This document shows positions 11,760 through 24,585 of a stretch of 64,000 nt of DNA, one piece after another. The DNA comes from Panagrolaimus kolymaensis (taxonomy: Eukaryota; Nematoda; Chromadorea; Rhabditida; Panagrolaimidae), in assembly GCA_028622995.1 (NCBI GenBank), contig JAJQJQ010000049.1, forward strand, positions 310,001 through 374,000. Reading direction: 5' to 3'. The position numbers and the translations under genes were made by a program. The stretch's first letter is position 1; every line of letters begins with the position of its first letter. Under the pieces are notes generated by a model. It had not been told where the DNA came from and searched no databases. It was given only the letters and a program-made list of their open reading frames with translations.

Positions 11760-13202
11760 TTAAAATAATTTATGGCAGCAATAATAGTGATAGGCAGTTC
11801 CATTTTCATCTAAAGGACGTCGAATTGCAAGATGATAACCAGTTGATGTTTGATGAACGAATGGCGAAATTTCACATGGTTTCTAAAATCACAAACGTTT
11901 ATTCAAAGTAATATATTTATAAAATCAAACCTCAAAAACTCCAGTGCTCTTATTGAACTTCAAACATCTGCTTCCAATAATGCCAAATAATTCTGATAAA
12001 GGAAGGTCGCACTTCATTTTCATGAGATAAAACATGAGATCATCAAAATTATCATTTGTAACGACATAAGTATCTTTACCACATTTGGTTAACATCATAA
12101 GTAGAATAAGATCATGGCTATAGCTAAAATTTGTTGGATTAGTTGAAAGTAAAAAAAGTTGGTAAACATACTGAGATACGTTGGCTCGAAAACAAATAAG
12201 TCTTTTCAATTGTTTAAGTTCTTGAAACATGTCATCAGGCAAATCAAACTTTGAAATTAAACCAATAGCAGAAAAATTTAGTAAAATTTCATCTATGCAA
12301 GGTTGTAGGTATTTAATATTTGTAAATTTATGAGACCCTTCAACGTAATCTTGAATAATATTGGGAACATCAGCCAAACAAATAGGTGACGAACTTGAGT
12401 TTTCTTCTTTCGATTTCATTAACAATTTTGAATATGATCGAAGCTTTATAATTTCTCTAGATGGTACCTTTACCTCTTTTGCATATCCATATAGAGCTCG
12501 AGAAAATCCAGCAAATCCTTCATCAGTGAATTTAGGTTTTGGATCAAATTTTGATGAACAATTCGTACATTTACGATCATCTCCAACTTCGACTTTTACA
12601 AATGGTGGCAAATGAGATATTCTAAAAAAAGAATGGCGGTAATATAGAAATTTAGCAAAAGAAACAAACTTATTAAACGGTTGAATAAAGTTATCAGCAA
12701 AGGTTTCTGGAAGTTGATAATAACGTTCAGCCATTGTATTCATAAATAATTCAAGAAGAATTAAAGCTTGTGTTGGCGATTCTTCCATCCATTTTAACAA
12801 TTCATTTAACATTTTAGCATCGTCGTAAACAAATAACAATAGAGACTTAAATAATTGTTCTCTGACTTCTTTCAAATCACGTTGTTGTAAAGCAAGAGTA
12901 ATGAGACGAAGAAACATAGATTTATCAGGAATATTCTTTTTAACCCACTTACCACTTAGTTTTTTGCTATCCGACGAAAAATTTGCTGTTCCCAGGAGCA
13001 GTTGACGTGAAGATTGAGATGGAGGCATTTTTGAAACAGGATTAAATGAACATTTAATTGCTGGGAGACGACGAGAAAGCATAATTGGTTGATTGCAAAT
13101 CTTTCCTTTGGTAAGTTCTTCTTTACATATTTGAAACTTCTGTTTTCTTATAGAAACGTTCAACATATGAAACAGGATATTTCTTTCATTTCTAATCATC
13201 AC
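11760..13202 (-). CDS. X1: PRORP/MRPP3-like protein (protein-only RNase P family)
   Basis: Exons 12670-13202, 12172-12621, 11931-12123 and 11760-11882 give 432 residues. Starting instead at the conserved M-L-S-R-R-L (near 13082) gives about 392. The N-terminus S-R-R-L-P-A-I-K is basic, as in a mitochondrial presequence. The order of motifs follows protein-only RNase P, which removes tRNA 5' leaders: a helical region where PRORP has PPR helices, K-C-T-N-C-S, A-D-V-P-N (PRORP D-G-L-N), Y-S-H-D (PRORP D-D), V-V-T-N-D, and a C-terminal G-Y-H-L with Y-Y-C-C for the zinc site. One Asp of the catalytic pair is His. Intron 1 is open in frame here but has conserved splice sites in every copy. Assignment rests on motif order, not a search. 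Confidence 0.72.
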
Positions 13203-14282
13203 GTACTTGAATTACAAATCACGAGTTTGATGACACATTTGATGAATAAGATTAGCTTGAATGAAACATAGAAACATTAGAAGCAAAAAAAATTGCTACT
13301 CGATTTTCATTGTCAAAAGAAAACATAATGCCAAAAAAGACTCTTGCTAGTGTTTTGATTTATTTTTGTTCAAAAATAAATTTTTAATTTTTAGATGTGT
13401 GTTTAGCCATTTTCTTTTATTATTATTTTCCAAAAATAAAATCTATGATAAGAGAAAAGTTTAAAAAATAAAGAAGTGAAATAGCAAAAGGGAAACATTT
13501 AAAAGAGAAACAAATTAGAAGGCTTTTAATTTTTTCACGATAAATTAATTAGGGACACACCTTTTTGATTCTTTTGTTACAAACATATATCGCTTAAAAA
13601 AGAGATTTGACATCTCTGAATAAAATCCATTTTTTTCGAAAAAAATTCTTGAAGGGTAAAAAAAGAAAAAAAGAAGAAAGAATCAATAACAAATTTCAAT
13701 CAATCTAATCTATCATTAATTAACACCTTTGAATTTATTATAATTTGAAACAAAGTAAACTTTAATTTTTAGTTTGTAATTTTATATAAAAAAAATAAAA
13801 TTTTATGTTTTAGCCCAAGAAAAAATCGAAAGGAATTAAATTTTCCTTTTTCTTTTTTGAATTTAATTTTAACAAAGCTTCAAAAAAATCCTTGATTTAA
13901 TAATTTACGTGGTTGTTCGATTTATTTTAAAAAATTATATAAACGCCCATTAGAAATTAGAAAATTTTATAAAAAAAATTCAAAGGCACTCTTAATGTTT
14001 GGACTTTTTAGCATTGCAAAAATATTTTTATTGATGGAAGAAAGAAAGAAATCATTCGATGATGGGTCAGACAGGTCAATAACAATACAGACCGATAAGC
14101 ACCTTTTATTTTTACTTTTTTTTGTCTGTCTGTCTGCCTCCTCTGCCTTCTTCTTCCTTAACACTTGAATAAAAAAAGGAAGAAAAAAAAAGAAAGAGAA
14201 ACATTTATTCAAACAAACTTCAATTGTTATAGTTTTTTGTTCGTTTGGGAAATTTATTTGTTTGCTCCTCAAAAAAAAAATA
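13203..14282. other. Intergenic; homologous to X3 upstream DNA
   Basis: No gene supported. The part near 13480-13620 is the reverse complement, with changes, of the stretch at about 29570-29740, upstream of X3. The inverted X1 duplication therefore extends well beyond its coding part. The rest is AT-rich flank of the kinase gene at 14283. Confidence 0.55.
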
Positions 14283-15928
14283 ATGCCACCGCCACCAAAA
14301 CATTCAACTTCAACAATAATTCAAACTCCATTAATTGAAGAAACGCGTTTGAAAGAAATATTAAAAAATGTTTACGGAATTTCTGAATGTAATATTTTTA
14401 ATTTAACTGGTTATGATGATTTAAATTTTCGAATTGAAAATGTTGTATTTAATTCAAATGCAAATGAAACATTAAAAAATCGAGGAGAAAAAGTTTTTAT
14501 TGTAAAATTTACAAATCCTTTGGAATCAGAAATTCCTGATTTGATTGATGGACAAATTAAATTAACGGAACATTTAAGAAATCATGGAATTCCATGTTTT
14601 GAAACTTTTCCAACTATTGATGGATCATTATGGAAATTTGTTTACATGACTGATTCAGGTACAGAATGTCCGTCCCAATTTTTTTTTTCGATTTCGACTT
14701 GCCATCAGATTTTTGATATTCATACCAAAAAAGGCTAATATCTTTAGGAAAGGTTACGACAATTCTAAAGTTTTTTTGTGTATCATTCATTTTTTTCAAA
14801 GCCAAAAAATTTTGGGCTTGTTTAAGACCATGTTTACCAGGTTTTTATGCTTTAAATTATCGGAAATTCGATGATAAAAATTTTATAAATTTGGAAAATC
14901 AAAACTTTCAACAACAAAAAATTAAAGTTAAAAAACTAAAAGTTTTAAAGTCAAGAAACAAAAAATTTAAAAAACAAAATCCAAATTAAAAAATAAAATT
15001 TTAAATTAAGACTCAAAATTGGTAACTGAACTTTTAACCTTAACATTTTTGGTTGCATTTCTCTTCATTGCTAATTATTTATATAATTTTTTAGTTAAAG
15101 CCCCTATAAGATTAATTCAATTTATGCCTGGAATAATGCTTGAAAACATAGGATATAATAATATTGTATTTGAATTGATTGGTAGCCTCGTAGCTGATTT
15201 CCATAATGCCACATCAACTTTCATTCATCCTGCTTATAAAAAGCAAGGAGGAAGCCATTTTATGTGGGGTGAATGTTGGGAGGCGCTTGAAGAAGAATTT
15301 AATTATCAAGTTCTTGAAGGCCATTTAATAGATGAAAAGCAAATTAAATTATGTCAAAAAGGTTTTGAAGATTTACGAAACGATATTCTTTCAAAAAGAC
15401 ATAAATTTCAATCGGGTTTAATTCATTCTGATATAAATGAAACAAATGTTTTATTATTAAGAAAAAATTCTTCCTCCCAACACGAAAGTTATGAAATTAC
15501 AGCATTATTGGATTTTGGTGATGTCCATCATTCTTTGCTAATTTATGACATCGCTGCATTGGTTTTATATCTTTCCGTGGATACAAAAGAAGATAATTGG
15601 CGAATCATAGCCAGACAAGTTATAAAAGGTTATGAAAAAAAGCGAAAACTTGCTGCCTTCGATCTTGAACATATTTTAGTTTCAATAAGGGCAAAACTTA
15701 TAAGTTCGTTAATTTATGCAATGAGAACGGTACGAATTAATTATCGAAATGAAGAAGATCCAACGTATATTTTAAAAATGCAAGATTATGGTTGGAAAAT
15801 ATTGGAAGTAAGCAACCAACTTATCTTTTTTTTTCTTTTATTGATTTAAAAATAATTTTTCTTTGTTTAATCTAATTTTTTTATAGTTATTCACAAATGA
15901 ATATGATTCAAATAATCGATTAATTTGA
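14283..15928 (+). CDS. Hydroxylysine kinase-like (APH-fold phosphotransferase)
   Basis: Three exons (14283-14658, 15095-15807, 15887-15928; phases 1 then 0) give 376 residues, close to the length of vertebrate hydroxylysine kinase (HYKK/AGPHD1). That enzyme phosphorylates 5-hydroxy-lysine with GTP during collagen lysine breakdown. The aminoglycoside-phosphotransferase fold is shown by an early Y-D-D-L-N-F-R-I strand, the Lys strand F-I-V-K-F, the catalytic loop G-L-I-H-S-D-I-N-E-T-N-V, and the metal-binding A-L-L-D-F-G-D. The catalytic loop has His-Ser-Asp where His-Gly-Asp is common. The first intron, about 436 nt, is the longest of this gene and contains no transposon I can see. Neighbours are unrelated X cassettes. 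It could be a paralogue with another small-molecule substrate. Confidence 0.82.
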
Positions 15929-16917
15929 AATGGTCCATGGTTGCTGTTAGTAAAGAAAAAAACTTAAAAAATTTCATTATTTTTTTCGTTGTTAATTCTT
16001 TTTTTGTTTTAGCACTCGTTTATTTTTGAAAAAATAAAGTTAAAATATTCAAAAAAGAGAATAATTAGACTTCGTTATTTTTTCACCCAATAAAATGCTA
16101 ATGAGCCAAATTTATTGCACTCATTTTGATAGACATTTTTATTTTTCAAGCAAGAAAATCAATGACTTTTTATTGGAAAAAAGTGGGCACTTACATAAAA
16201 TTATTTTTGACTATTGTCTCAATTTGGTAAAGTTGCCATAGATTTTTATGATCTCTAATAAAAGTTTCAAATGAATACCACTTTTTATTGTTGGTTGATT
16301 TCTTTGCTTTATTTTTTTGAAGTCCTTAAAGTTGATATTTTAAAAAGGAAATCCTTGCTTTCGGCTTTTTAGAAATTGAATCAAGCAACTTTAATTTGTT
16401 TCAACAAATACAAAATACATTATAAAAATTATCGAAATAATAATTTTCTTGTAGTTTTTAAAAAATAGGAACTTATTAAGGAATTTATTATTTAAATTGA
16501 CAGGGTATTAATCACCCGCTTATTATATATCATAACTTTGTAACGGCTGTAACTGTTGCTTCCGGTTCTTTAAGATAAAAAGGATTTATTTAGTAACAAG
16601 ATATTTAACCCGTTGATCGATAAGATAAAAATTGAGATTAAGATTAAAAGACTAAAACAAAACGAAGAGAAAAGGACAATTAGCTTGGTTGGAAAGAGAT
16701 GGGTCCGAAAAGGTTAAAGGATTGGTTGATTAAAGGCGTTACAACTTCTTTATTTTTAAACTTTTCTTATAATATGGTTTCTTTTTTCTGCAAAAAACGA
16801 TAATAATAAAAGAAAATAGTTAATAAACAAACATCTAAAAATTAAAATAATTTTTTGAGCAAAAAAATAAACAAAAAACTCAAGCTAAAAAGAAGGAATT
16901 GAATAGTAAGAGCATTT
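15929..16917. other. Intergenic AT-rich spacer
   Basis: No gene supported; only short frames. It precedes the conserved X2 upstream block. Confidence 0.5.
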
Positions 16918-17120
16918 TTTGGCATAATGTTTGCTTTTGACAATGAAAATCGAATTTGCAACTTTTGTTTTTTTGCAAACGTTTCTTAGGTTTTTGAGCA
17001 TATCCTTTTCATCAATTGTGTCATCAAACTTGTGATTTGGTTTTTGAATTCTACAGTCAAAAACATTGATTTGTAATACAAGGGAAGATAAGAAATAAAA
17101 GCATTATCCTGTTTGGTTGG
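16918..17120 (+). repeat. Conserved upstream block of X2 (copy at 29868-30080)
   Basis: About 200 bp just upstream of X2 is nearly identical to 29868-30080 upstream of X3, with only scattered differences. X4 and X5 keep shorter, more diverged versions (about 36215-36350 and 39680-39790). Such conservation outside the coding part points to recent duplication or conversion and may include the promoter. Direct promoter motifs cannot be named. Confidence 0.75.
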
Positions 17121-17181
17121 TTCAACATCTTATAAGAAAGCAGAAATTTGAAAAGTGTAAAGAAGAAAACTTACCAAAGAA

Positions 17182-18556
17182 ATGATTTGCTGTCAAGCAT
17201 TGATGCTTTCTCGTCGTCTTCCGTCAATTAAATCTTTGTTTAATCATGTTTCAAATATGCAGCCATCTCAATTTTCACGTCAACTACTCATGGAAGCAGC
17301 AAATTTACCGTTGGAATGCAAAAAAGAAGATGATGGTTTGGTTAAAGCAAATAGTTCACTCCTGCTTAAAAGACGAATCAAATTAAGAAAAGATAAATTT
17401 CTTGGTGAAATTACTCATGCTATTCAAAAACGTGATATGAAAGAAGTAGTAAAACAATTTTTTAGCTCGCCAGCGTTTTTTGTTTACGACGATGCTAAAA
17501 TGTTAAATGCATTGCTACTATGGATTGAAGAATCGCCAACAAGAGCTTTATTTCTTCTTCAATTATTTATGCATACATTGGCTTACAAGTATTATCAACT
17601 TACAATCGATTTTGCTGATAACTTTATTCAACCGTTTAATAAGTTTGTTTCTTTTTGCTAAATTTCTTTTTAACCTTCGTTCTTTTTTTAGAATATCTCA
17701 TTTGCCACCATTTGTAAAAGTCGAAGTTGGAGATGATCGTAAATGTGTTAATTGTTCATCAAAATTTGATCCAAAACCTACACTCTCTGATGAAGAATTG
17801 ACTGAATTTTCACGAGTTCTATATGAATATGCGAAAGAGAAAAATGTACCATCAAAAGAAATTGAAAAGCTCGAATTACGTGCAAACGAGTTATTGGAAT
17901 GGAAAGAAGAAAACTCAAGTTCGTCACCTATTTGTTTGGCTGATGTTCCCAATATTATTCATGATTACGTTGAAGGGTCTCATAAATTTACAAATATTCA
18001 ATGCCTACGACCTTGCGTAGATGAAATGTTACCAATTTTTTCTGCTGTTGGTTTAATTTCAAACGGGTTTCTTTTGCCTGATGTTATGTTTCAAGAACTT
18101 AAAAAATTGGAAAGAGTTATTTATTCTAAATCCAACGGATCTCAGTATGTTTACCAACTTTTTTTGCTTTCAACTAATCAAGCCAATTTTAGCTATAGCC
18201 ATGATCTTATTCTACTTATGATGTTGACCAAATGTGGAAAAGATACTTATGTTGTTACAAATGATTATTTTATTTGTCATATGATTAATCTCATGAAGAT
18301 GAAGTGCGACCTTCATTTATCAAAAATATTTCGCATTATAAGAAGCAGATGTTTGAAGTTCAATAAGAGCGCTGGAGTTTTTGAGGTTTGATTTTACAAA
18401 TATATTACTATGAATAAATGTTTGCGATTTTAGAAACCATGTGAAATATCGCCATTCGTTCATAAAACATCAACTGGTTATCATCTTGCTATTCGACGTC
18501 CTTTTAACGAAAATGAAAAGGCCTATGACTATTATTGTTGTGATAAATTATTTTAA
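17182..18556 (+). CDS. X2: PRORP/MRPP3-like protein
   Basis: Exons 17182-17642, 17692-18144, 18193-18385 and 18434-18556 give 409 residues. Motifs by residue: basic S-R-R-L-P-S-I-K near 10; C172-x-x-C175; A-D238-V-P-N241; Y-S-H308-D309; V-V-T-N-D329; G-Y-H386; Y-Y-C404-C405. In protein-only RNase P the CxxC plus a C-terminal His and Cys hold zinc, and four Asp hold two metals in the NYN nuclease. Here three of the four Asp are kept and one is His. The protein is shorter than human PRORP or plant PRORP1, mainly at the N-terminal PPR part. Unlike its siblings it has an extra Asn-Gly-Phe insertion after L-I-S. It is followed by a 1.03-kb transposon and then broken Y2. Confidence 0.75.
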
Positions 18557-18633
18557 TGTTCGTTTACTTTGTTTTTGTTCGACAAATATGTAATAAATTT
18601 TTTTTTAAAAATTGTCTTTTTTATTGTTCATTT

Positions 18634-19661
18634 CAGCCCTGTAAGCAAACCGACATTTTTGTAGGTTGAAACCGACAGTTGTCGGTTTAGACCGACAAAT
18701 TTTTTTTCTCAGAAATGATGAAATTATGAATGAATAATTAATTTTAAATTTTTCTGCGCTATTAATTTACTATAAAACACAATTTTGAGGTTGTCGGTCT
18801 GGACCGACAGATGTTTTTTTGAACCGACAATAAATATTTTTGAAGGAGTTTCTCTATAAAATGATTAGAAAATACTTTAAAATTAATTTAAAACATTATA
18901 AAAACCATCCATGCATCGATATCAACCATTTATGGTATTTATTGTATATCGTGTGCTATTTTGGTGTGTTTTAGTGACTCAAAAAAATAAAAATCTCCAA
19001 ATTCCAAGTTTTTGGCTTACAATCATTTTTTCTACACTAATTTTGGGTCGTAGAATCCGAATTTGATAACAGATTGCCTACATCTCTTGTTAATTTTGGA
19101 GTTAGGATTTTTTGAAATATGCAAATTTTGACTATCAATAAAACTTTTTTTAAAGCTAATCAAACATAGAAAATGATATCAAATTCGGATTCTACGACCC
19201 AAAATTAGTGTAGAAAAAATGATTATAAGCCAAAAACTTGGAATTTGGAGATTTTTATTTTTTTGAGTCACTAAAACACACCAAAATAGCACACGATATA
19301 CAATAAATACCATAAATGGTTGATATCGATGCATGGATGGTTTTTATAATGTTTTAAATTAATTTTAAAGTATTTTCTAATCATTTTATAGAGAAACTCC
19401 TTCAAAAATATTTATTGTCGGTTCAAAAAAACATCTGTCGGTCCAGACCGACAACTGTCGGTCTGGACCGACAAGGCCCAAAAAGTGTCGGTTTGGACCG
19501 ACAACCTCAAAATTGTGTTTTATAGTAAATTAATAGCGCAGAAAAATTTAAAATTAATTATTCATTCATAATTTCATCATTTCTGAGAAAAAAAATTTGT
19601 CGGTCTAAACCGACAACTGTCGGTTTCAACCTACAAAAATGTCGGTTTGCTTACAGGGCTG
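18634..19661. mobile_element. 1,028-bp hAT-like foldback element
   Basis: Perfect terminal inverted repeats begin CAGCCCTGTAAGCAAACC and end with the complement. The 8-bp target duplication GTTCATTT is exact (18626-18633 and 19662-19669). Nearly the whole element is a single inverted repeat: the left arm runs to about 19130 and returns on the right. Both arms carry repeats of TGTCGGTCTGGACCGACA-type palindromes. No transposase is encoded. The inner arm motif GGGTCGTAGAATCCGAATTT resembles one in the foldback at 56256-57833. Confidence 0.9.
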
Positions 19662-19845
19662 GTTCATTTCAAGCTAAAGTTTTGTTTTAAAGGAATCTAA
19701 ATCGACGCTTTATCAGCTGCATTCATTTTTTCGAAATCATTATTAAGCTTTTTTTCTTCAGCAGAATAGAAAAAAAAACTTGTTGCTCCTTCATTTTTGT
19801 ATGGTTTATTCATTTATTTTTCCTTCCTTTAAAATATAAACAAAT

Positions 19846-20250
19846 ACGGTTTGGCATGTTGGAATAGATTCATTTCGGGAAATTGTTTCAGTTTATGAAA
19901 CCGATTCAAAGCGACAAAACACATTTTCAATTCGAGCACGTAACTTTGAAAGTGCGAGAGCCCCTAGTCGTGATTTAGAGGCTATTTTAACCACATAGTT
20001 TTTCAGTGGAATTCGATGACGATGGATACATAGACAAATTATTTAAAAGCATTAAAGCCCAAATTCCGGGCGACCTTGGATGTTGTTGCATTTGTTTGCA
20101 TTTCGATTATGGAAACGAAATAAAGAACCAACTAATTTCAAAGTGGTACAAACTATGAATTTTCCAAAGTTGAAGTCATTTATGAAAGCATAGTTATTGG
20201 TTGATATTGAAAACTCGGATGAAAGTGTCGAACCGGGTTTTACAATGGGT
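19846..20250 (+). pseudogene. Y2: broken HSP70-like gene
   Basis: Homologous to Y3. Exon 1 begins at 19846 with ACG in place of ATG, and shows a one-base insertion near the G-I-D-S-F segment (TTTCGGGAAATTG). Exon 2 starts at 20007 after a TTTTTCAG acceptor with the E-F-D-D-D-G-Y-I-D-K segment and the C-C-C-I-C-L-H motif, then breaks at the Q-S-G-T-N region. It lies 3' of X2 beyond the foldback element, so the X-then-Y order is kept. Confidence 0.72.
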
Positions 20251-20314
20251 AAATGAGATCGTTTATTAAGCTTTTAATTTTTCCATTTAATAATTTTTTC
20301 AATTGTTCAATGAA

Positions 20315-20470
20315 ACAACTACAAGTAATTTTTGGATTGATTTAAATAATTTCATCGTTCCTGAAAATTATTGGAATTGGAAAGATAATTAATTATACTT
20401 TGGATTTTACTGAAATCTCCTAAGATTTTGAACCAAATAATAATGTTTAATAGAACCATCGAGAGTCCTG
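20315..20470 (+). pseudogene. Decayed C-type lectin exon
   Basis: Reading in pieces gives N-F-W-I-D-L-N-N, W-N-W-K-D, L-D-F-T-E and D-F-E-P-N-N, matching the lectin exon at 29125-29369. Stops and small indels break it. It lies on the 3' side of Y2, so it is another remnant of the same cassette. Confidence 0.6.
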
Positions 20471-20849
20471 CATAACACAACTTTTTTTTTCTTAGAAAAA
20501 AATATTTTTATAAAATGTAGTTTGTAATTTATTTCATGCTAGAATTATTTATTTATTATTTCCCAGTACTCTAATTTCAAAAAAAAGGCAGAACCGAAAG
20601 AAAAAGATATAATTTTTTATTTTTTTGTTGTTACGGAAATTACAGGTGAAATTAAATAAATAAATAAAAAATTTATAAACATTTATAATTATTTAACTTT
20701 AAAAAAAGAAACATTTTATTTTACAAACAAAAAAGTATAAAAAAAGATTTTTTTGTTTATTAGTCCGGAGAATATTTATGGTATTCGTTAAAATAATTTT
20801 GTTCTGTTTTTTTAGGGTATGCAAATAAATAAATATTGTTAAATCGTCG
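20471..20849. other. Intergenic spacer
   Basis: AT-rich flank between the lectin relic and the CUB-like gene; no gene seen. Confidence 0.5.
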
Positions 20850-23800
20850 ATGATGTCGTTGTTTCGTATATTTTTATTAACAGGTAAAGATAATAATCAA
20901 TTGCAATTGTACGGGCTTTGGAGCTCTTGACTCTTCCTTTAAATTTTAAGAAACGCAAATACCAAAAAAGTTTTATTTTTATTTTTCCATTAAATTCTTA
21001 TTGATCCAAAAAATCACAAAATTATCTTTTTGTTTCAGTCTTATTTGGATTCAAATTTTGTGAAAATCGAATAATAAATTGCACGTTAACATCTAATTCA
21101 AGAGATACCAGCAATATCGAAGATTTTTCTGAATTAAGTGAAAATGAATTTGTTCAATTTCAAACTGAAGCCTATCCAACCATTGTGGAAGTTTATTCAT
21201 TGGTATTAAATTGTTATCGAAAATTTTATGTAATAATTTTTTCGATTTTAAATTATTCAAATTGCTTTATTAAACAAAAAAATTTAGGTGACTAAAGAAA
21301 ATTCAAATTTTTGGTTTGTTTTATTAAATGGCGCCCTTACAAACTTTTATTTGACTCAAGTTCCTCCAACAACAGCGAATAATAATGGGATTGATTATGT
21401 AAAAACAAATTTTATGTAAGAAATTTTCTTCCACAAAATTAATTTAAATATGAGTTTCAAAAATACCTTTTTTTAGGTGGGATTCAATGCCTTCATGGTT
21501 TTCATATTTAATAAATTCTTCAAAAATGGAATTTCAAGCCAAAGATTATTTTGGTTTCTCAAAAACTTTATCATCGTGGAGAGGATTTCAATCATTTATT
21601 TATGTTCCAAGTAATAAATTAATTTTTTTTGGTTAGATTTTTATTACTTTGAAAATTTTATAGATTCAACCAATCTAATTTCTTGCCCACTGAATGGAAA
21701 TATTTTTACTTTAAATGATAACATCGAAATTATTCCAATCGCATCAAGCTTTTATTTTCCAAATGCCATGATCGAAGAAACTCCAACCATAACAAAAATT
21801 TGTAAATGGATTTTTAAAATTCCTTTAAACTTCAAACTCAAAGTTCATATTCGGCAAATAAATTTTGCTCCATCGGATTCATTAACAGTTTTTACTGAAG
21901 AAAATAAAAGCTTGCCACCACTGGCATCCATAAATAATAATATTCCAAATGTTAATTATTTTAGTGGCAAAGAATTTACAATTATTTATGAAAAAAAAAT
22001 ATCCCGAAATTTTATTGGTCAACAAAAACAACAACCTTTTGGGTTTGGTGGAATTGTTACAGCTGTTTTAGAGAATCCAATTTTAACCCATAATTGCAGT
22101 TTTAATAATAACGAAAAAGATGAATTTGAATTTTTTGAAAATCATGAATGGCCAAATGAATATCAAAATAATGATGTTTGTTTTTTTTCCTTTAAAAATT
22201 TAACCAAATTTTTTTAAATCAAAAATTCAACTTTTTTAACCTTTTTGTTTTAGCAATGTGAAATCTCTCAAACCATTGGAAAGAATAAAACTTTTCTCTT
22301 GAATTATGCTGGATTTGTTGAGCCTGGAGTAGATAATTTAACGATCACGGATAAATTTAATAATAATAAATTCCTCTTGTCTCAACATAATACTTGGATT
22401 ATCGACAGCAAGGCTAAAGAAATAAGTTTGAAATTTGAATCGGATGGAAGCTTAAATTCTGTTAATTTCGCGACATCATTGACCGAAATTTGTGAGAGAC
22501 TCTTATTTTCTTATTATTTTTATTTATTAACAGTGGGATTAAATTTTAGCGTGTGTTTGTTCTAATAAAACCCAAATTATTCCTTGCAACCCTTATTTCG
22601 ATTATGAAAATTTTGGAATTGTGAATGCTAGTGAAAATTATGATTTCACTTATTGTGGAGGGATGAATTGCTCCTTTAATGTAAGTGTAAAAATAAAAAT
22701 TATTCTTTTGACATGAAAAATAAAAATAATGAATTAAGAATAAGATTTTCTTGTCGTCGAGAAAAGAAAAAATTTTCATTTACATAAAAAATTGTTATTT
22801 ATTTATTTAATTAAATTTTTATAGCTCATGCTGCCCGAAGATTGCAAAAATTTTTCTTCTATCATTTTGCCTCAACTTGAATTGCGCCCAAATTCGAGTG
22901 ATATGGTAAAAATATATAAAAATGAAACTTTGTTGTTGACTACCATCACTGCCAATAATAATACTAAACTACAAAATGATTACTTTTTTAAGCCAAATGA
23001 AAGTATCAAAATTGAATTTCATTCTGATTCAAAATTATTTGGAATTTCTAAAGCTCCATTTGCATTTTTTAAAATTGCAAGCTTGCCAAGTAAGTTCTTG
23101 CAAATAAATCTGTGCTGCTAAAGGTTAAACTATTTTTTTGTTATTATTTCGCAGGCTTTAAAAAAACAATAATAAATTTAACACCAAATAATTATACTGT
23201 TACTATTGATTTAACATTAATTGTGGGTCAACATTTGATTACGATAACAGCTCCTCAAAGCAACAATAATTATACATTGGATATGTTTGCAATCGATAAT
23301 TTAGACGATGGTGATCCGAATACAAATTTAGATTATTATTTTTTTTATGATTCTAATTCCACAGAAAATCGTATTGGAAGGTATGTTTAAAAAAAAGTTT
23401 TTTTGTTGTTTTTGTTGGATAATTTCTTCAAAACTTTTTGCTTTTTAAAAAAAATTGATGAGTTTAAAGATTCAATGATTTACCTCGACACTCGATTTAT
23501 AAACAAATGCGATTTTATACTTCTAAATCAAATTCAATATCCATTTTTGGTTCATCCCAATATGGTCCATTTTTAACATTGTTTTTTCGTTTGAGAGAAA
23601 GTAAGAAAAAAAATCCAAAACTTTAATAAATAATATTAATTAAATTTAAGTTCATTCTAAAAATTGCCCATCATCGGAGGATAACGTGGTGATGGTTTCA
23701 AATACAACCATCACAGCCAAATCATTGGAAACTGGAGGGCCATGTTTATTAACAATTTTATATTGGAATGGCTTTGGTTCAAATACGTATGTGAAATACA

Positions 23801-24585
23801 TAAATTTAAAAACAAATGCAATGGAAAATGTAAAATTCATTGGAGGAGTGGATTCAAATTTGGTATTTTTTGAATTTAAGTATGTTTTTTTTGTTGATTT
23901 TTATGCCAAAACCAAATATTAACAAAATAAAGTTTATAGTTTTCAAACTGTAAATTCTTGGTCAAAATTATTTTTATTTGGTCTCTCTAATTCTTTTCTC
24001 ATTCCTGCAAATTCTACATTAAGCTTTATCAGTTTAAGCTATTTAGGTATGCGAAGGAAATTCATTTTATTTTTTTCAAAGCAAATTTGATGATAAAATT
24101 TTTAGATGCACCTGGGTATGACTCTTTTAATGTTTCAAAAGGAATACTCGCTTCTTCGACATTTAGCGATCCATTTGAGGTGCTGAAAAATAATTTAGAA
24201 TGGATAAATATTCCAATAGATTTTATTTGTCAATTAAAAGTAAAATACTTAGATATATCAGAAAATGCAAATTTGACGATTTTCTTTGAAACAATCGAGC
24301 AAAAACAAAAGTAAGGGTTTTTTAAATTTAAAATGATTTTAAGAAATTTTGATTGATTTTTAACTTCTTTCTTTCAGTCTAACTCATGTAAATCAAACAT
24401 TTATTTTTGTTGCAAATAGTTATCCACTCGATTCTAAAGTTTATATCCATTATGAAGATGAACCTCAAGGAGGATATCGAGGATATATAATTGAATATGA
24501 AATGATAAAATCTAATGCATTTTTTGGTTATTATTCATATACTTTTTTAATTTTTGTTGTTTTCTTCCCAAACTTTTTGCTTTGA
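20850..24585 (+). CDS. CUB-like secreted or surface glycoprotein
   Basis: Fourteen exons splice in frame (20850-20883, 21039-21202, 21288-21415, 21477-21610, 21664-22175, 22254-22491, 22550-22680, 22825-23089, 23155-23380, 23470-23600, 23651-23879, 23940-24046, 24106-24310, 24378-24585) to 903 residues. A signal peptide (MMSLFRIFLLTVLFG) is followed by several CUB-like repeats. One pair shows C-P-L-N-G-N-I-F-T and later C-K-W-I-F-K-I-P; another C-N-P-Y-F-D with C-G-G-M-N-C. Asn-Xaa-Ser/Thr sites are very many. The last 20 residues are hydrophobic (YTFLIFVVFFPNFLL) with almost no tail, so either a GPI-anchor signal or a membrane anchor. Nematode CUB-like proteins are often induced by infection; that role is only an inference here. 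Confidence 0.78.

Noticed and set aside
12361..12615. Open frame on the plus strand over X1 (also the minus strand over X2)
   Set aside because: Antisense shadow of a conserved exon; same motif spacing explains it.
23652..23840. Minus-strand frame over the CUB-like gene
   Set aside because: Shadow of exon 11, which has good splice sites and phase.
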